Source of the DNA: Chara braunii
Lineage: Eukaryota; Streptophyta; Charophyceae; Charales; Characeae
Assembly (NCBI GenBank): GCA_003427395.1
Contig: BFEA01000058.1
Location: 3,200,525 to 3,222,043, forward strand
DNA length: 21,519 bases
Direction: 5' to 3'
Shown here: positions 17,485 to 21,519 of the stretch, piece by piece
How the letters are laid out: every line of letters begins with the position of its first letter
Position numbering within the stretch: position 1 is the first letter of the stretch
Position numbers and translations under genes: made by a program
The notes under the pieces: generated by a model
Databases searched by the model: none
Told to the model about the DNA's origin: nothing
Seen by the model: only the letters and a program-made list of their open reading frames with translations

Positions 17485-17770
17485 GGGCACAGTGAAACCA
17501 TTCATTTTCCTCATTCTTCTTTTGACTCCTCTTTCACCGTGCCTCTCACATACAAGGCTCGCCACGTTGACGAAGTCGAGCGCGAGCTTCCCCCATCCTC
17601 GTGTGCCATAACAGCCCACTTGTACGCTGTAAGAAAGAGGCAGAGTGAAGGGGGAGGGGATAAACACAGGGAGGAGAGATGGCGAGCAGAAACAAAGAAC
17701 GATAAAGGGCAAGCAAGGGAAAGTATGGAGTGTGGAGTGAAGATGAAGGCAAAAGAGGATAAGAAAAGGC
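17485..17770. other. Downstream flank of the Josephin-like/RING-like locus
   Basis: Several overlapping frames on both strands are open here, but none carries a motif. On the minus strand this is where the 3' untranslated region of the locus would lie. I see no clear AATAAA-type signal. Confidence 0.35.
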
Positions 17771-18298
17771 TCAAGAATGAGTCCGTCCTTGACGACAGAG
17801 AGGACATACATAGTAAGGATGACGTGGCTGAACACATGGAAGTCCTAACTGAGCATTCTCAGTGCAACAATTGCCACGACGGGTGCCATTGAGCATGCCC
17901 ATCATACACCCCCGACAAACGGCATGTCGATTGCAGGCCAAAATGAAAGAAGAACGGTCACCACAAAAGAGCATGGATTCAGTATAGCACCCATGGCCGC
18001 AAAATGGACATATAGTGTCCGGATGCGGAGGGTGCCTGCAGTCAGGAACGGTGGGACAGTCCTCTGCACACATGGATGCAGATACCATGTCATTGTAGTG
18101 ACTGTGACAGAGACGATGGCGGCTACAGCCGAGTGTAACAGTGTTTGTGGCTGTGCAAAGGAGAAGCTCGCAGAGTGTTGGTACATTGTCTTGCTGCAGC
18201 ACCGGGCCAGAGGAATGATCTTCAACATAAAAGAGATTGCGGATGGTTTGTTCTGGCAAGAAAACTGCGTCATTTTGTAAAAAATTTAGTGACATCAA
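17771..18298 (-). CDS. C-terminal frame: two tandem Cys/His-rich RING-like modules
   Basis: This 175-codon frame has two similar modules of about 60 residues. Module 1 has C43, C48, then C58-x2-H61-x2-C64-x2-H67 and C97-x2-C100. Module 2 has C104, C112, then C122-x2-H125-x2-C128-x2-C131 and C165-x2-C168. Both keep nine residues before the Cys-x2-His pair and both end in HPxxxCPxC. This resembles RING-finger ligands 3-6 and the CPxC end (ligands 7-8) typical of ubiquitin ligases. The usual first pair, C-x2-C, is not present in that spacing, so the fold is RING-like at best. The start codon at 18298 lies in the region shared with the middle frame and may not be a real start. Confidence 0.55.
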   Translation of the reverse strand: MMSLNFLQNDAVFLPEQTIRNLFYVEDHSSGPVLQQDNVPTLCELLLCTATNTVTLGCSRHRLCHSHYNDMVSASMCAEDCPTVPDCRHPPHPDTICPFCGHGCYTESMLFCGDRSSFILACNRHAVCRGCMMGMLNGTRRGNCCTENAQLGLPCVQPRHPYYVCPLCRQGRTHS

Positions 18299-18437
18299 TC
18301 ATGGCATGGACCATGGTGCCGTTGTCCCACAGCTCCCAGTGGTCAGAGGCATGTACAATGGCCATGTAATGGCCAGGGCTGTGCACAATGCAGGCTGAGA
18401 TGTGGGATGGAGGATAGTAGTTCAAGTTGACGGTCCC
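18270..18437 (-). CDS. Middle frame: catalytic His and Asp part of the Josephin-like domain
   Basis: This short frame has no ATG of its own and follows a TAG. It reads TVNLNYYPPSHISACIVH, then SPGHYMAIV and HWELWDNG. GHY (His codon 18369-18371) matches the catalytic HW of Josephin proteins, and WDN (Asp codon 18324-18326) matches the W-x-x-L-(N/D)-S block. The His and Asp are 15 residues apart, the same as His119-Asn134 in ataxin-3. Josephin-1/2-type proteins use Asp here. It ends DVTKFFTK before a stop at 18270-18272. One T fewer in the run at 18279-18284 would lead instead into LQNDAVFLPEQ of the RING-like frame. Confidence 0.5.
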   Translation of the reverse strand, partial: GTVNLNYYPPSHISACIVHSPGHYMAIVHASDHWELWDNGTMVHAMIDVTKFFTK

Positions 18438-19167
18438 TCGTTGCTACTTGTAGGACAGCAATGGTAAAGCCTCCTTCACTGGTATAATTACAATCCTCTG
18501 GCTGTCGTTGAGGAAGATCAGCATCAAGCTGAAGGGCGATTGCAAGGAAGTCTGATGGTGTATAAAACGGGCAATGGAGAATGTGAAGACAGATATTAGT
18601 TGCTGTCAGACTACAGAGATTGGTGAGGTTCTCATGCTGTTTTGTTGGATGCTGGACAATGATTTGCAGATCACCCAGATGGTGTTGCAAGCCCAAACTG
18701 TGTTGGGTTGTTTGCTGATCAGTCATTTGCAGATCACCCATGTGGTCTGCGCGTGGCGGAGCACAAAATTGTGGTTCATCCAAACAATGCTGGTCAGCCA
18801 TTTGCAGATTCCCAATGTGGTCTACGCCTTGTGGGGTCAACTGCAACCCGCGCAGATCATGTTCCAATCCCTCAACGTTTAGGGCTGCATCCTGAGTAGG
18901 GACTGTACCTGGAGTCGGGAGTGTACTCTGGGCAGCGGCTGCATCCTGAGTAGGGACTGGTGGCTGCCTGCAGGCTGCTGGACTGTCTGCAGGAGAGGCA
19001 CATGGAGCGGATATTGCCGTTTGAAACAAAGGAACCGCAGCACTGTGGAGGAGCCACAGAGAGAATCGGGGCAGACAAAGAAACAGGTTGCTGATCCCCG
19101 AACAAGTGACGACCCCGCGGATGTCGTCGGTGATACACAACAAGAGTAGTGGTGGTGTTGCAAACAT
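18343..19167 (-). CDS. N-terminal frame: Q/P-rich leader, short repeats, start of Josephin-like domain
   Basis: This 274-codon frame starts at an ATG at 19167, chosen only because it is the first in frame. Residues about 75-110 carry PVPTQDAA twice. Residues about 115-175 hold three copies of a DHxGDLQ-type unit (DHIGNLQMADQ, DHMGDLQMTDQ, HHLGDLQIIVQ). From about residue 180 the Josephin fold begins: NLCSLTATNICL, with Cys185 (codon 18613-18615) as candidate nucleophile and an Asn six residues later as in ataxin-3. Then TPSDFLAIALQLDADL matches the SPxELxxIAxQLD helix, and EGGFTIAVLQ matches the GxFSIQVI strand. The end (about residues 246-274) is off-frame. The His-rich leader has no signal peptide I would trust. 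Confidence 0.55.
   Translation of the reverse strand: MFATPPLLLLCITDDIRGVVTCSGISNLFLCLPRFSLWLLHSAAVPLFQTAISAPCASPADSPAACRQPPVPTQDAAAAQSTLPTPGTVPTQDAALNVEGLEHDLRGLQLTPQGVDHIGNLQMADQHCLDEPQFCAPPRADHMGDLQMTDQQTTQHSLGLQHHLGDLQIIVQHPTKQHENLTNLCSLTATNICLHILHCPFYTPSDFLAIALQLDADLPQRQPEDCNYTSEGGFTIAVLQVATRDRQLELLSSIPHLSLHCAQPWPLHGHCTCL
18663..18820. repeat. Three degenerate ~65-bp units in the Josephin-like gene
   Basis: TTTGCAGATCACCCAGATGG (18663), TTTGCAGATCACCCATGTGG (about 18725) and TTTGCAGATTCCCAATGTGG (about 18800) start three related units on the plus strand. They encode the DHxGDLQ-type protein repeats on the minus strand and keep the frame. Confidence 0.75.
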
Positions 19168-19431
19168 AAGCTGAACTTGTACCTAGCAACGCAGGTGGAA
19201 CAATGGGAACAATGGACACTGGAGAGTCTGTTCACAAGCGAGACCGTGGAGGAGATGGGGGTGGTGAGGAGGAACACAATCGTCTACAGCCAAGCACAGA
19301 CAAAGATGAGAGGGGGGTGCATTGGGCAAGATTTCGGAGCAAAGGACGTGAGCGCAGGAGAGATTGTGATGTTCTTTGCATTGGAGCTGCAGGACAGGAG
19401 GCTGTAGCAGTAAAAACTGAAGTAGGGAGAA

Positions 19432-19742
19432 TTACAGTTAGGGAAACTGCTGTACTGAAAACTGCAGCAGTGGAAACCGCAGCAGTAGAAACTGCAGCAG
19501 CAGAAACCGGAGCAGTGGAAACTGGAGCAATGGAAACTGCAGCAGTGGACACTGCAGCAGTAGAAACCGCAACAGTGGACACTGCAGCAGTGGAAACTGG
19601 AGCAGTGGAAACTGCAGCAGTGGAACTGCAACAGTGGACACTGCAGCAGTGGAAACTGCAGGAGTGGAGACTGCAGCAGTGCAAACTGCAGGAGTGGAAA
19701 CTGCAGGAGTGGAGACTGCAGCAGTGGAAACTGCGGTAGCAG
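19432..19742. repeat. 15-bp minisatellite (GCAGCAGTGGAAACT), about 20 units
   Basis: Units of GCAGYAGTRGAAACY repeat with substitutions between 19432 and 19742. Near 19628 one base is missing, which moves the plus-strand reading from ETAAV to LQQWK. In the minus direction the units read CSFHC-, LLQFP- or STAAV-type pentapeptides. Because the unit is a multiple of three and lacks stops, long frames exist on both strands (19203-19739 plus, 19232-19897 and 19284-20045 minus). I do not take any of them as proof of a protein. The array lies 5' of the Josephin-like gene on its strand. Confidence 0.93.
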
Positions 19743-19919
19743 CAGATGAGCAAGCAGGGGCAGGACGAGAGTATCGTGGGGGTGAAGAAGAAATTTGATG
19801 ATACAAGGACCATCGCAGCATGCGTCGGAACCACTGAGAGAGACGTGGCACATGCGTAGGGTAGCGACGTTGGCAGGAGCGCATGTAGCAGGTCCACCCC
19901 TTAGCAAGGGTTGGTGGGG
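19743..19919. other. Segment between minisatellite and U6-like sequence
   Basis: No separate feature is visible. Confidence 0.3.
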
Positions 19920-20025
19920 AATTAGGACCATTTCTCGATTTATGCATGTCATCCTTGAAACCGCAGGGGCCATGCTAATCTTCTCTCTCTGTATCGTTCC
20001 AATTTTAACGGACGTCCCGAAGGAC
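19920..20025 (-). ncRNA. U6: U6 snRNA-like sequence, probable pseudogene or variant
   Basis: Read on the minus strand from 20025, it begins GTCCTTCGGGAC (the 5' stem-loop), then GTCCGTTAAAATTGGAACGA, an ACAGAGA-box region, AGATTAGCATGGCCCCTGC (including the AGC triad), then AAGGATGACATGCATAAATC and GAGAAATGGTCC. This is unmistakably spliceosomal U6. Differences from canonical U6 are a 4-nt insertion that extends the invariant box to ACAGAGAGAGA, a 4-nt longer GGTTTC in place of GC before AAGGATGAC, and a 3' end TAATTCCCC instead of a T-run. The missing T-tract means no normal Pol III stop. I see no plant upstream sequence element or well-placed TATA box 5' of 20025. Confidence 0.9.
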
Positions 20026-20464
20026 AGGCCGTCGCCCTTTCTCAAATAGAAAAAGAGAGAGAAACAAATTGGACGTCAGACACAGGAAATTCTTGGACTG
20101 ACAAAGACAAAAGTAGAACCAAACAGGGATCCCATAGCATTATAGACCTAGAGAGGTCCCGTACCTTCCAAATATGTCATAATGCTCCAGGGCCCAAATG
20201 CACCTAGATATCAGGTTAGCTTCAGGCTCTGCTGGTGAATTGCAGGTTGCACTGCAGTTCTCGGCAAAAGCGAGTAACTTCTGCTAGGACCTTGTGCCCT
20301 GTTAGAGGCTGAAAGAGTTCGGGCTGAGGTACTCGTGGTCGGGTCTCACAAGTACATCATTCCCTGCAATGAGCAGTCGAAGCATTCACCCGCCAGTCAT
20401 GCTGCTGCTCCACCCTGAGGGAAAGCTAGGCGGACCTCTGGGATGAGGTCAAAGAAGAACCTTC
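20026..20464. other. Stretch without a recognisable gene
   Basis: No frame above background, RNA gene or repeat is visible. A ggtaccttccaa-like stretch near 20160 gives a weak minus-strand splice donor only. Confidence 0.4.
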
Positions 20465-20912
20465 ATGGCTACTGAGAAGCACTAGAAGAGAGTCCACCTA
20501 GTCAATGGAGGCACAGGGGGAAGGACCTCAAGCTAGATATCAAGGTCAGTAAATGGAAAAGAGGAGGAAGAATGAGGGGACCGACAACAGAGACTTACCT
20601 TTGGCTATGGTGGACAATCCCCACTTCCCTCGCGCTGCATCTGGAAAGCCCTTATCAGAGTACTGGTTATATGACAACTCCATGGCTAGTAGCAGAAGGG
20701 AGTAGGCCTAAGATATGGAGGGAGAGGGAGAGGGCCTCAATCTAGTTTACAAAGGTTGGTGGAAGAGGCAAGTAGAGGTAGAAGAGGTGGAAAGAAAGGA
20801 ACCAACAAGAGAGACTTGCCTTTGGCTCTGATGGACCTTCATCTCATCCCCTGGTAAGCGCTGCATCTGCAAAGCCACTTTGGGGGTACCAGTTGGACAT
20901 GGACTTCATCCA
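20465..20912. repeat. ~225-bp diverged tandem duplication carrying a splice-donor-like site (minus)
   Basis: Copy 1 starts at ATGGCTACTGAGAAG (20465) and copy 2 at ATGGCTAGTAGCAGAAG (20692). Both then carry a GGGCCTCAA/GGACCTCAA block, GACCGACAACAGAGACTTAC or its counterpart, TTGGCTMTGRTGGAC and GCGCTGCATCTGSAAAGCC. On the minus strand copy 1 reads GCCAAAG/GTAAGTCTCT, an excellent splice donor. Copy 2 has GCAAGT in its place. The pair may be a duplicated exon of a minus-strand gene, with copy 2 using a GC donor or being dead. Confidence 0.7.
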
Positions 20913-21090
20913 CAGTGTGGCTATGGCAGAACAAGATCGGAGAGTCATGTAGTAGTACCTGGTCCATTGAACATCTGTGCTGATCAGGGGTTGCCATGCA
21001 GGCATCCCCTCCAGCAAACCGGGGTTGTCACCCCCACCCCTGAGTGCCCGGAGGACTGGCGATGTAACGAGTACGAGGTCGAGGGAGACA
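20913..21090. other. Unassigned segment
   Basis: A plus-strand frame (20880-21242) crosses this and the simple repeat. Nothing recognisable. Confidence 0.3.
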
Positions 21091-21155
21091 GGGAGAGCCG
21101 AGGGAGAGGAGAGAGAGAGAGGGAGAGAGTGAGAGCACACACACACACTCACTCA
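21091..21155. repeat. GA-rich and (CA)n simple repeats
   Basis: GAGGAGAGAGAGAGAGGGAG is followed by a short (AC)n run and CTCACTCACTC. This is a compound microsatellite. Confidence 0.9.
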
Positions 21156-21519
21156 CTCGACAGACATGACCGAGGGTCGGACGCAGACACAGTGGCAAGG
21201 ACACAAAGTCGAAGTCTTCGATTCCCGAATGTCGAAACATGAGCAAGTCACACTGAGTACCGAGTACAGCAGCTGAAAACTGGTACCAAGGACTCGTCCC
21301 CTTACCGTACGGGGAGCCAGTATAAGTACCGGTGACACGAACGGTACTAGGGGCATTTCTGCAAAGGCCCCGAGGGCAGAACTGAAAAATGCAGTATTTG
21401 AAAGTGGCGCCCGAATTGCAGCATAAGGAGGGGTTTGGAAAAAGGGTGCCAGGCCGAAAACGGGATGCAGCTGAAACAGCAAAAGATAGACCAGGGATCG
21501 AGCCCTGGCGGAGTCCGTA
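21156..21519. other. Right-end stretch without a recognisable gene
   Basis: Several GGTAC words (ACTGGTACCAAG, CCGTACGGGGAG, GTACCGGTGACA, ACGGTACTAGGG) occur between 21275 and 21350, giving local dyad symmetry. The end, CCAGGGATCGAGCCCTGG (21492-21509), is a 6-pair inverted repeat resembling a tRNA T-arm, but no other tRNA part is visible. Confidence 0.4.

Larger units (their letters stand above)
17771..19167 (-). pseudogene. Josephin-like deubiquitinase fused to tandem RING-like modules, broken by two frameshifts
   Basis: Read on the minus strand, this looks like one gene. A Pro/Gln-rich N-terminal part leads into a Josephin-type cysteine protease fold (deubiquitinase family of ataxin-3), followed by two Cys/His-rich modules with RING-like spacing. 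The N-terminal frame (18343-19167) leaves the Josephin frame at a GGG run near 18434-18440. The middle part (18270-18437) leaves its frame at the A6 run 18279-18284 (T6 on the coding strand), and the C-terminal frame (17771-18298) starts inside the same run. One base fewer at each site would give a continuous reading. The order of Josephin blocks and the exact His-to-Asp spacing support the call. The fusion is inference. Alternatives are an intron near 18440, assembly errors, or a true pseudogene. Confidence 0.55.

Noticed and set aside
17461-17892. Overlapping frames of 68-124 codons on both strands
   Set aside because: No motif, mutually overlapping, and positioned in the flank of the minus-strand locus.
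19203-20045. Long frames on both strands (178, 221 and 253 codons)
   Set aside because: All are created by the 15-bp repeat, whose unit length is a multiple of three. One also runs through the U6-like sequence.
21405-21415. TGGCGCCCGAA, like a lysine-tRNA primer binding site of a retroelement
   Set aside because: The match stops after 11 bases and no LTR end (CA) or polypurine partner is visible.
21492-21509. CCAGGGATCGAGCCCTGG, like a tRNA T-arm at the window edge
   Set aside because: The loop has six instead of seven bases and no D-arm or acceptor stem precedes it.

Overview
This looks like a repeat-rich nuclear piece of a eukaryotic draft assembly, most likely from the green lineage (streptophyte alga or land plant). 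The reasons are a chromodomain-bearing Ty3/gypsy (chromovirus) relic, two divergent L1-like LINEs with FADD-type reverse transcriptases, tRNA-derived sequences followed by T-rich tracts, a plant/animal-type U6 sequence and many short tandem duplications. The species assignment is inference. A Chara-like charophyte would fit, but nothing seen proves it. No bacterial-style operon, CRISPR array or intact rRNA gene is present.

Layout. 1-1236: no recognisable gene. 1237-3790 (minus): heavily decayed chromovirus pol (RT, RNase H tail, H2C2 finger, integrase, GPY/F module, chromodomain), interrupted by small tandem repeats and by a Nextera mate-pair junction adapter (1737-1772), which is a library artefact with a 104-bp duplicated copy of the flanking sequence. 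3790-5320 (minus): decayed L1-like LINE ORF2. 5460-6354: degenerate satellite and minisatellite arrays. 6662-6815: tRNA-like/SINE-like sequence. 7511-7712: 101-bp duplication. 7847-8444: a 598-bp non-autonomous DNA transposon with inverted ends and a target duplication. 8560-9850: a compositionally distinct block with long minus-strand frames and no identified gene. 10160-11760: two unassigned frames and a long GA tract. 11784-15636 (plus): a second, better preserved L1-like LINE ORF2 (endonuclease, RT, C-terminal part) with several stops and frameshifts. 15640-17300: no gene except a tRNA-derived SINE-like head. 17771-19167 (minus): the most interesting locus, a Josephin-like deubiquitinase domain apparently followed in the same gene by two tandem Cys/His-rich RING-like modules and broken by two one-base frameshifts. 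19430-19740: 15-bp minisatellite. 19920-20025 (minus): a U6 snRNA-like sequence with two 4-nt insertions and no T-tract. 20465-20912: a ~225-bp tandem duplication carrying a splice-donor-like site. 21091-21150: GA/CA simple repeats.

How they relate. Most of the window is layered transposon debris. The Josephin-like/RING-like locus is the only candidate cellular protein gene. It would join a ubiquitin-removing fold to zinc-binding modules of a kind often used by ubiquitin ligases. Both frameshifts fall in or next to short homopolymer runs, and the window carries a proven library artefact elsewhere, so base errors and true pseudogenisation are both possible.
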